Below are positions 34,700-43,739 of a stretch of 64,000 nt of DNA, in pieces (the stretch's first letter is position 1; each line of letters opens with the position of its first letter). A model generated the notes under the pieces. It saw only the letters and a program-made list of their open reading frames with translations. It was not told the DNA's origin and did no database searches. Both the position numbers and the translations under genes were made by a program. The stretch is taken from the NCBI GenBank assembly GCA_963664675.2, contig CAXXLB010000020.1:62001-126000 (forward strand), in the 5' to 3' direction. The stretch comes from JASGMR01 sp963664675 (lineage in GTDB: Bacteria > Thermotogota > Thermotogae > Petrotogales > Kosmotogaceae).

Positions 34700-35935
34700 A
34701 TGAAAAGAATCACTTTGTTGAGTATTTTATTATTCTGTTTAATTCCAATCCTGGGATTGAGCGTTGTAGAACTTGAATTCTGGCATTATTGGGATGGAAC
34801 AAATGGTGAAAAATTAGAAGAATTAGTCGATCAGTTCAACGAAGAAAATCCGGATATTCAGATCAAACCCGTTTTTATTCCCGGATCTTCCATAGTTTCA
34901 AAAATCCAGACGGCGGCTTTGTCGGGAAGAACTCCCGCTCTGGCAATTTCGGACATCATAAAGATATCTTTGATTGAAGAAACAGGTCAATTAGTCGATT
35001 TGAATCCTTATATAATGGAAGATAACTACAACATCAAAGATTTTTACAAAGAATTATTGGTTTATGGAACTAAGGGAGACGAACTGGTAAGTTTGCCTGT
35101 GAGCTCGAGCAATTTAGGTTTGTTCTGGAATAAAGAATTGTTTGAAGAAGCCGGTCTGGATCCTCAAACACCACCGAAAACCTGGGAAGAAGTAGTGGAA
35201 TTCGGAAAAATAATTAAAGAAAAAACAGGCAAAATGGGCATGGAACTCTACATAGAAGGTGGAGAAGGAACAACATGGCAGTGGCAGGTATATCTCTGGG
35301 GAGCCGGTGGTGAATTTTTATCACCTGAAACGGATTACAGATCCGCCGCCTTCAACAGTGAGGCAGGTGTTCAGGCACTTCAGTTCTGGTATGACCTCAT
35401 CAACAAGTACGAAATAAGTTCTATCTCTCCGTGGGGATTGTTCGGAAGAGGAGAAGCTGCAATGGTTATGGATGGTTCCTGGATGGTACAGTTTTTCCCT
35501 TCACAGGTTAATTTTGAATTGGGATCGGCGATATTCCCTCATCCAGAAAATGGTTCTCCCGCAACCAACATGGGTGGAGAACAAATATTTATTTTCGAAA
35601 AATCAAAAGAAGTTCAGGATGCCGCCTGGGAATTCATAAAATGGTTCACAAGCACGAACGTACAGATCGAATGGGATAAAGCAACGGGGTTCATTCCGGT
35701 AAAAGAATCGGTTGCGGAGGATAACGGATATGTCGCATACATAAAAAACACGAAAAGATTGCTTTTACCGTTCGTTGAATCGGAAAAATACGCTCACGCG
35801 AGACCTCCAATAAAAGAATATCCCGAAATTTCAGATGAATTTGCAAGAGAAATATTAAAAGCTCTTCACGAAAAAGAAACTGTTGAAAACGCATTGGGTG
35901 CTGCAGAAGAAAAGGTGAATGATATACTGAAATAA
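34700..35935 (+). CDS. carbohydrate ABC transporter substrate-binding protein (CUT1, MalE-like)
   Basis: A 411-residue extracytoplasmic solute-binding protein. The signal peptide MKRITLLSILLFCLIPILG has no lipobox Cys, and the mature part starts VVELEFWHYWDGTNG. Typical family segments are QFNEENPDIQIKPVFIPGS, ALSGRTPALAISD and MVMDGSWMVQFFPS. ATG 34700 follows GGAGGT. Paired with the CUT1 permeases downstream; the short GH13 gene points to maltodextrins or similar alpha-glucans. No ATPase is encoded here, so a shared MsmX-type ATPase elsewhere is expected. Confidence 0.9.
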   Translation: MKRITLLSILLFCLIPILGLSVVELEFWHYWDGTNGEKLEELVDQFNEENPDIQIKPVFIPGSSIVSKIQTAALSGRTPALAISDIIKISLIEETGQLVDLNPYIMEDNYNIKDFYKELLVYGTKGDELVSLPVSSSNLGLFWNKELFEEAGLDPQTPPKTWEEVVEFGKIIKEKTGKMGMELYIEGGEGTTWQWQVYLWGAGGEFLSPETDYRSAAFNSEAGVQALQFWYDLINKYEISSISPWGLFGRGEAAMVMDGSWMVQFFPSQVNFELGSAIFPHPENGSPATNMGGEQIFIFEKSKEVQDAAWEFIKWFTSTNVQIEWDKATGFIPVKESVAEDNGYVAYIKNTKRLLLPFVESEKYAHARPPIKEYPEISDEFAREILKALHEKETVENALGAAEEKVNDILK

Positions 35936-35946
35936 CGAGGTGAAAA

Positions 35947-36858
35947 GTGTTAAAAAGTAGTTTCAGAAGTGGGAGTTCCGCTCCCACTTTTTTAAAAAAA
36001 GAAAAATATATAGCATTTGTTTTCTTATTCCCTGCGGTTTTAATACTGGGAGTATTCAATATATTTCCCGCTATTTATTCGATAATATTGACTTTCTTCA
36101 AGTGGAATGGATTCTCGCCGGAAGTTCCCTTTATAGGATTCGATAACTACTTCAAATTATTTTCAAGCGGTGATTTTTATAACTCAATAATTGTGACAAT
36201 AGTTTATTCAGTTGTCGTTACCTTCGGTTCACTGATTCTGGGGTTACTCGTGGCCGTTGCTCTGGATAGAGATATAAAAGGAAAAACCATTTACAGGATT
36301 CTTTACTTCCTCCCCGTTGTTACACCGACCGTTGCTTCAGGGGTTGTATGGAGATATCTGTTCGATCCAACGCAAGGAGTAATAAACAGAATTCTTTTCT
36401 GGTTCAGCATTCAGGGTCCTTCGTGGTTGACCGATTCCAACTGGGCACTGTTTTCGGTTTCTCTGGTTGGAATTTGGAAAAGAGTGGGTTTCTGCATGAT
36501 AATTTATCTTGCGGCATTACAGAGCATACCTAACAATTTGTACGAGGCCGGAAGAATAGACGGAGCAACCGAATTCAAACTCTTGAAATCGATAAAAATT
36601 CCTTTGCTGGCACCTTCCACACTGTTTTTATCGATCACGGGATTCATCGATTCATTTCAGATCTTCGATCTTGTTTACGTCATGACCAACGGAGGACCTA
36701 TAAATGAAACCGATGTACTCGGCTTGTTTTTGTATAGAAACGGCTTTGATTATTTTAAGCTCGGTTACGCATCAACAATAGCTGTGGCTATTTTTGTAAT
36801 ACTTTTTATCCTGTCTTTCCTTCAATGGAAATTCACCGGGGGAGGTGAAAGCAATTAA
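35947..36858 (+). CDS. carbohydrate ABC transporter permease (MalF-like)
   Basis: A 303-residue CUT1 permease with six helices and the EAA loop YEAGRIDGATEFKLLKSIKIPL. GTG 35947 follows CGAGGTG. Codons 7-16 (FRSGSSAPTF) are encoded by a strong terminator-like hairpin (35967-35993), so this N-terminal extension was probably captured from an intergenic attenuator. Family-like sequence begins only at KKEKYIAFVFLFP, and no usable start codon lies after the hairpin. Works with the next gene as a heterodimeric channel. Confidence 0.9.
   Translation: MLKSSFRSGSSAPTFLKKEKYIAFVFLFPAVLILGVFNIFPAIYSIILTFFKWNGFSPEVPFIGFDNYFKLFSSGDFYNSIIVTIVYSVVVTFGSLILGLLVAVALDRDIKGKTIYRILYFLPVVTPTVASGVVWRYLFDPTQGVINRILFWFSIQGPSWLTDSNWALFSVSLVGIWKRVGFCMIIYLAALQSIPNNLYEAGRIDGATEFKLLKSIKIPLLAPSTLFLSITGFIDSFQIFDLVYVMTNGGPINETDVLGLFLYRNGFDYFKLGYASTIAVAIFVILFILSFLQWKFTGGGESN
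35967..35993 (+). terminator. terminator-like hairpin inside the permease 5' coding region
   Basis: AAGTGGGAG (35967-35975) pairs perfectly with CTCCCACTT (35981-35989) across a five-base loop and runs into TTTTTT. It lies 31 nt after the binding-protein stop but 20 nt inside the permease gene. Confidence 0.8.
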
Positions 36859-37678
36859 AAACGAATCCATACAGAAAAAAGTAACAAGACATATTTTTTT
36901 GATGCTGGGTGCTTTTATTTCGGTTCTGCCATTCATGTGGCTCATAACCACATCTTTAAAACCGCCCAATACGTTGTACTCATCGCCTTTGCTTATTCCA
37001 ACCCATTTTTACATAGAAAACTACGTTGAAGCGTTGAAGGCCGCCCCATTCGCAAGATATTCTCTGAACAGCTTAATAATGGCCACCGGTATTGTGATAT
37101 CACAGACTTTTTTATCCGCTTTGGCCGGATATGCATTTGCAAGAATCAAATTCAAATTCAGTAATCTGCTGTTCTTTATTTTTCTTGGAACCATGATGAT
37201 ATCAACATACGCCACCATAATACCAAATTTTTTAACAATAAACGCACTGGGCTGGTACGATACCTATGCGGCGCTGATTATTCCAAGAGCTGCGAGCGTC
37301 TTCTCCGTCTTTTTATTCAGACAGTTTTTCCTCAGCTTACCCGTTGAAATAGAAGATGCAGCTAAAATCGATGGATGTGGTAGGTTAAAGATCTTTTTCA
37401 AAATCGCCTTACCACTTTCAAAGCCGGTGGTAATAACGAGTGCTTTGTTCTCATTCTTGTTCGCATGGAATGATTTTTTGTGGCCATTAATAGTCACCGA
37501 CTCCCCGGAAATGAGAACAATTCAAGTTGGACTTTCCGTATTTCAGGGAAGATATGGAATAAGATGGACATTGTTGTCTGCGGCAACAGTCTTATCAATA
37601 TTGCCAACCATAATCGCCTTTTTGATCGCTCAGAAATATTTTATAAAGGGCATCGCTGGCACCGGGTTGAAGGGGTGA
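36854..37678 (+). CDS. carbohydrate ABC transporter permease (MalG-like), probable ATT start
   Basis: A CUT1 permease of about 274 residues with six helices, the early ISVLPFMWLITTSLKPP motif and the EAA loop EDAAKIDGCGRLKIFFKIALPL. The only conventional start, GTG 36845, overlaps the ribosome binding site GGAGG (36841-36845). The ATT at 36854 lies eight nt after that site and overlaps the upstream TAA (AATTAA), just where an ATGA-type overlap would place the start. I therefore prefer ATT 36854; GTG 36845 is the alternative and adds three residues. Partner of the 35947-36858 permease. Confidence 0.85.
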   Translation: MKNESIQKKVTRHIFLMLGAFISVLPFMWLITTSLKPPNTLYSSPLLIPTHFYIENYVEALKAAPFARYSLNSLIMATGIVISQTFLSALAGYAFARIKFKFSNLLFFIFLGTMMISTYATIIPNFLTINALGWYDTYAALIIPRAASVFSVFLFRQFFLSLPVEIEDAAKIDGCGRLKIFFKIALPLSKPVVITSALFSFLFAWNDFLWPLIVTDSPEMRTIQVGLSVFQGRYGIRWTLLSAATVLSILPTIIAFLIAQKYFIKGIAGTGLKG

Positions 37679-37682
37679 AGGC

Positions 37683-38918
37683 ATGGAAGATTTAATTATT
37701 TATCAAATTTTTCCGGACAGGTTCGCTAATGGGAATAAAGAAAATGATCCAGCCAAAACAAAAAAATGGAATGAAAAACCCACCAGAACGAGTTTCTTTG
37801 GAGGAGATTTGCAGGGAATAATAAATAAAATTCCATATCTGAAAGAATTAGGTATCAACGCCATTTACTTAACTCCGATCTTCAAATCTCCGAGTACTCA
37901 TAAATATGATACTGAGGATTATTTTCAAATAGATTCCGCGTTCGGCTCTGTCGGAATCTTCGAAGATCTTGTGAAAAACGCTCATAAAAACAATATCAAG
38001 ATAATTTTGGATGGGGTATTCAATCACACCGGAATCAAGTTTTTTGCATTCAAAGACGTGAGAAAAAATGGAAAGAAATCTAAATATTATGACTGGTATA
38101 CAATTTATAAAACACCCGTAAAAATTAAGCCCAAACCAACTTACGAAGATGCGGGCATATTTTATATTCCAAAACTTAATTATTCGAACGAGGAAGTGCT
38201 GAACTATTTCGAGGAGGTTGTATCTTTCTGGACGGATAAAGGTATAGACGGATGGCGTTTTGATATGCCCTGGTGTATACGCGAAGAAATCGTAAACGCG
38301 TTGATAAAAACTGCCAGGGATATGAACCCGGATTTGATATTTATCGGAGAAAGTTGGGAAAAACCCACTTTATTACTGAAAAAATACGATTTCGATGGAA
38401 CGATGGATTACACAGTGAGGAAAAGTGTCATAGAGCTTCTCGAAAAAAATCTTCCCCCGGAAGAGTTCAGACAAAATCTCGTCCATAAAATTGAAAACAT
38501 TCCAGATAGAAACTGGAACATGCTGGGAAGTCATGATACACCAAGAATATACGGAAAGCTTCATAAAAAAAGCAAGAAACTCATGATTGCACAGGCAATT
38601 CAATTCATTCTGCCGGGAAATCCCGTTATTTATTATGGCGATGAAATAGGAATGACGGGGGGAAATGATCCTCAATGCAGGAGTACATTCAATTGGAACA
38701 AAACAGAATGGAACCTTGAAATCAATCAAAATATAAAGAATCTGATTAAAATAAGGAAAAATAATCCGGAAATATTTCTCAGAGGACAGTGCGAAATTAT
38801 TCCCGGAAAAGAGAAAATGATAATCAAAAGAAAATACAAAAATAATTCAATTGTATTGATAATCGATCTGGAAAAATACGATTACAATCTTCTGGTTGAA
38901 AATATTATTCACAGATAA
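37683..38918 (+). CDS. short GH13 glycosidase (neopullulanase/cyclomaltodextrinase-like)
   Basis: Intracellular alpha-glucan hydrolase that starts directly with the catalytic barrel (IIYQIFPDRFANGN). Regions I-IV are DGVFNHTG, GWRFDMPWCI (nucleophile Asp), FIGESWEK (acid/base Glu) and LGSHDTPR. All three catalytic acids are present. At 411 residues it lacks the N-terminal CBM34 domain of true neopullulanases (about 580) and has a short C-terminal domain. ATG 37683 follows AGGGGTG. Last gene of the LacI operon; it should cut the imported maltodextrins or cyclodextrins. Confidence 0.88.
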   Translation: MEDLIIYQIFPDRFANGNKENDPAKTKKWNEKPTRTSFFGGDLQGIINKIPYLKELGINAIYLTPIFKSPSTHKYDTEDYFQIDSAFGSVGIFEDLVKNAHKNNIKIILDGVFNHTGIKFFAFKDVRKNGKKSKYYDWYTIYKTPVKIKPKPTYEDAGIFYIPKLNYSNEEVLNYFEEVVSFWTDKGIDGWRFDMPWCIREEIVNALIKTARDMNPDLIFIGESWEKPTLLLKKYDFDGTMDYTVRKSVIELLEKNLPPEEFRQNLVHKIENIPDRNWNMLGSHDTPRIYGKLHKKSKKLMIAQAIQFILPGNPVIYYGDEIGMTGGNDPQCRSTFNWNKTEWNLEINQNIKNLIKIRKNNPEIFLRGQCEIIPGKEKMIIKRKYKNNSIVLIIDLEKYDYNLLVENIIHR

Positions 38919-38962
38919 AATCTCTCGTTCATCATCCACTTATATAATGTAAAAATGAGATA

Positions 38963-38997
38963 GAGAACCTCTTTCAATTAGCTCAAAAGAGGTTCTC
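38963..38997. terminator. hairpin between convergent operons
   Basis: GAGAACCTCTTT (38963-38974) and AAAGAGGTTCTC (38986-38997) pair perfectly over 12 bases. It ends the plus-strand LacI operon; the following T-tract is interrupted (GTTGATATTAT). Confidence 0.7.
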
Positions 38998-39203
38998 GTT
39001 GATATTATATGTTTTTGGTATTCACTAAAAAATAATATAAAATTTTGACTTTTGAATAAGCCTTTCTTCTATCGGAATTTGATCAACAAAACATCAAAAC
39101 ATGATTTTGCTCTCTTTCATAAAGGAAGAAAGATTCTTCCAGATAAGACTCTCTCTACTGATGTCCTTATACTACAATGTTCTTCATTAACTCTCTCCTC
39201 TTT

Positions 39204-42200
39204 TCAAAGATAATACATGAAAGATTCAATCTTTATTAAATCATTTTCGTTTTTGTTCCCATCAAATGTAAGATTCAAAAGGGGTTTCGTATTTTCATCT
39301 TCAAAATCCTTTTGTAGCATTTCAAGTGCAATTCCCGTATTTTCATAAATAGATGCAACGGTAATGATTCCATCGATCATGTGAATCTTGCTGAGCTGTT
39401 TGGCCTGTCTATATCTCCCATGCGCTCCCGAAAAATAACCCAGTGTTTTGTCGGCATTTCGTATCAAATCATCCTGTTCTGCTTCGAAAGGACCCCAGTT
39501 CAGCATTACCCTGGAAACATCGTCAATATTTTCTTTTAACTTTTTCAACCTTTTCTCGACCATAAATGTTTTATCATTTTTGTTCTGAATTGTATAATCT
39601 TTCCACATCATCCACATTACTTCACTCAGTGGGCTGTACACCACACGATTCCCTTTGCTTTCAAGATTTCTGAATGTATAGTTGTTCAGTAATTGATCAA
39701 ACAAGATGTTCAATTCTCCTACGGCCAGTATATTTTTACCAAAAATTTCTTTATCCAGCTCTTCCGATATTTTTTGTGCAAGTATTATCAACTGCTCCAA
39801 ATCGAACTGTCCTTCTTTTATAAGATCAATAATTAAATCAAAATATTTCTCTCTCGACTTTGAGGGAGCATTCCAGATTATATCTCCCGCGAGCATGCTC
39901 AAACATATTTCATGAAAAATTTCTTCACTGTTTTCAGAAATAATATCTTCTTCAAAGGGAGATATGATATCAACGCTTTCAAACCCCTCCTCATCGAGCT
40001 TTGTCCTGAGTAATCTGCTGTATTGTCCATCAGTTTCAGCTCCCTCGTTCCGGGGAATGAGGAAAGCGATATTATCCAACTCATTTTTATCAAGTTTATG
40101 CAGTATTTTAAATATATTACCCAACAATGCCGTAAGAGAAAAATATTCTTCTGTGATTGTAAATTTACGTCCGGTTTCTATGGAAAATTTACTTGATGCG
40201 GGTAGTACCTTTGCATTAATTCCTTTTTTTAACATAAATTCTTTAATAATATGAGAGTAAGGATATAAACAGGGTAAATACACTACCTTCTTATCATCGA
40301 TATCATCAAAATTATTTTTCACATTCGGTTCTTTATGCACAATATTGCTGTGATAAACATCAACATCGGAAGCCCGTACGATTTCAACATTTTTCAAACT
40401 GTTTATAAAGGCCTCAACACGGGTAATGATTCCAACACTGGAAGAGTGCTCATCGATTTCTATATGAAGATATGGCTTGTCTTTCATTTCGGCCCTGAAA
40501 TAATGAGATAAAATTGAATCGGGACCACATCCATGATGAGTGAGAAAAATAGCAAATAAATTAGGATGTTGACAAATTAATTGCGTGGGTTCTAAAATGT
40601 GTTGTCCAAACGGCCAGAACATATTTGGGTACTCTTTGGATACATTTCCTTCCGGCAGATCATAAAAGGGAATGACCTTATAGCCCATTTCCCCGAGCTT
40701 CTCGGGTATACCCATATTGAGTATGGGATCAGCCACACCATATATTTTTGAAATCATGACAAATGCCCTTTCATCGGGTTTAAGCTGACTCATTACTTTT
40801 TTACTGTTTTCACTAATACGTTCCTCAAATCTTTCGATTTCCTGGAATCCTTTTTTTAATGCTTCTTTTGTTTGTTCGTGTGATTTTCCTAATTTCTTTC
40901 CAATTTCAAAAAAACTTTTCATGGCAACTTCGTTACCCATATGAAACACCATAGAAGGTGATAACAAACCGATTCCTTTTTTATCCAGCTCCATTGCTCT
41001 GTTCATAACCTTAAAAGCAAGTTGCATATACGCACATCCATAATTTTTCCGGCTTTCCGAACCGGGGTGATCTACCGTTACCAAATCAGGGAAAAATATA
41101 TAGTCAACTTTTTTCTTCATTAATTCGGCGACATGTCCTGTAATGATCTTTATCGGATAACAGGTTTCTTCCATGGCATATTGCTGCCCCAGGGCAATCA
41201 TATTTTCATTGGTTGGATTTGATAAAACAACATTCAAACCCAGTTCTTTAAAAAAAGTATTGAACATCGAAAACATTCCATAAGTGAATAAAGCCCTGGG
41301 AATTCCCACAGTTTTTTTCGCGGATTGCTCCGGAACATAATTTTTGAACATGAGTTTTCTTATATTTTCATTAAAATCGTCTTTATCAGCATTATTTACA
41401 TCCTTTTTAGGACTAAGCGTCATTAAATTATCAGCGGTAAGATCTAATCCTTTAAAAGCACTTTCCTTTCCATTCATTTCTTCCATAGTGAGAATGGCGG
41501 CTCCATAAGCCCCGGTTACACTGAAAAATGGCGGAACAATTATTTCTTTTCCTGTAATAGCCCTGAATGCATTAATAACACCCTGGTTATAAGCCAGTCC
41601 TCCTTGAAAAAAGATTTTATTACCAATTTTCTTTTGCCCTACAACTCTATCAAGATAATTCTTAACGATTGAATAACATAATCCCGAAGCAATATCATTA
41701 ATTTTTGCACCCTGTGACAAATATGAAGCAATACTAGTTTCAATAAAAACGGTACACCTTTCGCCAAGGCTTATTGGACTATCACTTGAAAGCGCTATGT
41801 CACCAAAATCATCGATGGGTATATTGAATTTTTTTGCCTGTTCTTCTATAAAGGAACCCGTACCCGCAGCACAAATTTTATTCATCTGAAAATCAATAAC
41901 CGCTCCTTTTTTTATACTGATAAATTTTGAATCCTGTCCGCCGATTTCAAAAATAGTACCCACATCGCTATCGATTTGAACCGCGGCCTTCGCCTGCGCA
42001 GTAATTTCATCTTTAATTAAATCCGCTCCTATCATTTTGCCTATCATGTACCTACCGGAGCCGGTTGTAGCCGCGCCTATAATATTTACTTTTTCTCCAC
42101 ACTCTTCTTTTATTTTCTTAAAACCATTTAAAAGGGCTTCAACAGGATTGCCCAATGTCCTCAAATAATTATAGAAAATAATTCTCCCATCTTTATTGAT

Positions 42201-43205
42201 CAATACCAGATTCGTGCTCGTTGAACCAACATCTACACCTAAATAACAATCTACTGTTCCCCTTCTCTCAGGAATATTTTCTAATACATGTTTATTCAAA
42301 CTATCGTTATATCCATATTGTGACAGTTCGGGAAGTTCTATCTCGTCTTTATTGTTTTCACGTTTTTCATCTACTCTTTCAATCATTCGAAGAACATCAT
42401 TCATGTTTATATGTAAATCATCTTTCTTAGCAATGACAGCCACACCCAGAGCACCAAGACTTCCAAAATATCGGGGGAAAATCAAATCTTCATTCGTCAG
42501 TTTTAAAATATCCTTTAAAGCAGTTATAATTCCCTCATTGCGAGCCACTCCTCCGGAAAACAAAACAGGTTTTTTAACGGTGAGCTTCTTCATTACCATC
42601 CCTTTGTAATTTCTGACAAAAGCGTACGCAAGTCCTAATAAAATATCGGGAACAGGAACTCCCTCCTGCTGGTGATGGGTAATATCTGTCTTTGCAAACA
42701 CACTGCACCGGCCAGCTATTCTTGGAATGGTTTTTGCCTTCTTAACCAGTTCTGTGTAATCAGTGAGCTTTAAATTCAATCTGGACATTTGCTCTTCAAG
42801 AAACGCCCCTGTCCCTGAGGAACAGTTGGAGTTCATTGAAATTTCAATATGAGATTTATCACCGCTGCTTAACCCAGTTATAAATCTGGCATTTTCTCCT
42901 CCTATATCAATAATAGAACCTGTGACATTATTTTCCACCATGCTGCCCTCAACAACGGCCGTAACTTCGTTCACAAATGTAATTCCATTGTTTGAACTCA
43001 GGAATCTGCTTCCACTACCTGTAATAGCGCCATAACTGATTTCCTCCGATTTGAATGATTTCATCAAATCCTGAAGAATATTCATCAGAGTATCTTTTAT
43101 CTTTCCTTTATGCAACTCATATCTGCTAAATTCGATCGCATTCCTTTTCCCTATCAATATAACTTTCACAGAGGAATAACCGATATCGATTCCTATACTG
43201 TACAT
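39204..43205 (-). CDS. fused acyl-CoA dehydratase activase (two BcrA/BadF-type ATPase domains plus HgdB-like region)
   Basis: A 1333-residue protein of the activase-related family. Residues 1-265 hold a first BcrA/BadF ATPase (GIDIGYSSVKVILI, NCSSGTGAFLEEQM). About 320-580 hold a second (GVDVGSTSTNLVLIN, CAAGTGSFIEEQ). The Cys of each CxxGTG is the expected bridging 4Fe-4S ligand. Residues from about 640 resemble DUF2229 and the HgdB-like region (AMEETCYPIKI, HHGCGPDSI, LHIEIDEHSSSVGI). Activases use ATP to push low-potential electrons onto 2-hydroxyacyl-CoA dehydratases, but the role of this large fused form is not well established. It follows a Fur-family gene with no gap. No dehydratase subunit genes lie nearby. 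Confidence 0.87.
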   Translation of the reverse strand: MYSIGIDIGYSSVKVILIGKRNAIEFSRYELHKGKIKDTLMNILQDLMKSFKSEEISYGAITGSGSRFLSSNNGITFVNEVTAVVEGSMVENNVTGSIIDIGGENARFITGLSSGDKSHIEISMNSNCSSGTGAFLEEQMSRLNLKLTDYTELVKKAKTIPRIAGRCSVFAKTDITHHQQEGVPVPDILLGLAYAFVRNYKGMVMKKLTVKKPVLFSGGVARNEGIITALKDILKLTNEDLIFPRYFGSLGALGVAVIAKKDDLHINMNDVLRMIERVDEKRENNKDEIELPELSQYGYNDSLNKHVLENIPERRGTVDCYLGVDVGSTSTNLVLINKDGRIIFYNYLRTLGNPVEALLNGFKKIKEECGEKVNIIGAATTGSGRYMIGKMIGADLIKDEITAQAKAAVQIDSDVGTIFEIGGQDSKFISIKKGAVIDFQMNKICAAGTGSFIEEQAKKFNIPIDDFGDIALSSDSPISLGERCTVFIETSIASYLSQGAKINDIASGLCYSIVKNYLDRVVGQKKIGNKIFFQGGLAYNQGVINAFRAITGKEIIVPPFFSVTGAYGAAILTMEEMNGKESAFKGLDLTADNLMTLSPKKDVNNADKDDFNENIRKLMFKNYVPEQSAKKTVGIPRALFTYGMFSMFNTFFKELGLNVVLSNPTNENMIALGQQYAMEETCYPIKIITGHVAELMKKKVDYIFFPDLVTVDHPGSESRKNYGCAYMQLAFKVMNRAMELDKKGIGLLSPSMVFHMGNEVAMKSFFEIGKKLGKSHEQTKEALKKGFQEIERFEERISENSKKVMSQLKPDERAFVMISKIYGVADPILNMGIPEKLGEMGYKVIPFYDLPEGNVSKEYPNMFWPFGQHILEPTQLICQHPNLFAIFLTHHGCGPDSILSHYFRAEMKDKPYLHIEIDEHSSSVGIITRVEAFINSLKNVEIVRASDVDVYHSNIVHKEPNVKNNFDDIDDKKVVYLPCLYPYSHIIKEFMLKKGINAKVLPASSKFSIETGRKFTITEEYFSLTALLGNIFKILHKLDKNELDNIAFLIPRNEGAETDGQYSRLLRTKLDEEGFESVDIISPFEEDIISENSEEIFHEICLSMLAGDIIWNAPSKSREKYFDLIIDLIKEGQFDLEQLIILAQKISEELDKEIFGKNILAVGELNILFDQLLNNYTFRNLESKGNRVVYSPLSEVMWMMWKDYTIQNKNDKTFMVEKRLKKLKENIDDVSRVMLNWGPFEAEQDDLIRNADKTLGYFSGAHGRYRQAKQLSKIHMIDGIITVASIYENTGIALEMLQKDFEDENTKPLLNLTFDGNKNENDLIKIESFMYYL

Positions 43206-43670
43206 TCATTTACCTCCACATTTTTTATCAATTCTCTCTGCGCATTTTTTGCAGATTCCAAAAAACTGTACTTTGTGATCTTTCACGGTGAACTCCATTT
43301 CCGATAATAGTTTCTCTTCTATAGATTCCAGCATATCCTCCTTTACATCTATTATTTCGCCACAAACTTCACAAATAAGATGATGATGGTGATGTTTTTC
43401 CTGGGAATCCGTGATTTGAAACCGCATTCTGCCGTCGTTCAGCGACATATGATCAATAAATCCAAGCTTTTCAAAGAGTTGCAGGGCACGATAAACTGTT
43501 GCGAGTCCAATTTTCGGATAAACCTTTTTTGCCTCACTCAATATTTCTTCGGTGCACAAGTGCTTCTTTTTTTCATTCAAAATAATTTTGAGTATGACTT
43601 GTCGCTGTGCAGTCATCTTGTAACCATTCAAATGAAGCATATTATCGAAATCGTTCATATTTTCATCCAT
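43206..43670 (-). CDS. Fur family metal-responsive regulator
   Basis: A 154-residue Fur/PerR/Zur-type repressor. The N-terminal winged helix is NGYKMTAQRQVILKIIL, ATVYRALQLFEKLGFI. The metal motif is HHHHHLICEVCGEIID, with the second pair CKKC near the C-terminus; CxxC pairs bind structural zinc. ATG 43670 lies behind GGTGATG. A palindrome matching the Fur-box core sits upstream, suggesting iron-type autoregulation. The stop directly abuts the activase start, so the iron-sulfur activase is likely in the same iron-responsive unit. PerR or Zur identity cannot be excluded. Confidence 0.88.
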   Translation of the reverse strand: MDENMNDFDNMLHLNGYKMTAQRQVILKIILNEKKKHLCTEEILSEAKKVYPKIGLATVYRALQLFEKLGFIDHMSLNDGRMRFQITDSQEKHHHHHLICEVCGEIIDVKEDMLESIEEKLLSEMEFTVKDHKVQFFGICKKCAERIDKKCGGK

Positions 43671-43715
43671 AAAACATCACCAGCGTTCAAAATGTTATTG
43701 TACTGCAAAGCAAAA

Positions 43716-43734
43716 GAGAATGATTATCATTTGC
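43716..43734. promoter_or_regulatory. Fur-box-like palindrome upstream of the Fur-family gene
   Basis: A 19-bp site contains the perfect 13-bp palindrome AATGATTATCATT (43719-43731), close to the Fur box core, flanked by AGCAAA/TTTGCT. It is about 50 nt upstream of the start, near a minus-strand TACAAT -10. Confidence 0.7.
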
Positions 43735-43739
43735 TTTTC

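Noticed and set aside
36348..36533. 61-codon alternate frame within the MalF-like permease
   Set aside because: No start context and wholly inside a well-supported permease.
40000..40254. Small plus-strand frames opposite the activase
   Set aside because: Antisense to a 1333-residue gene with continuous family similarity.
43300..43400. Run of His codons that might suggest a tag or construct
   Set aside because: HHHHH is the normal metal-binding motif of Fur-family proteins and is followed by the expected CxxC.
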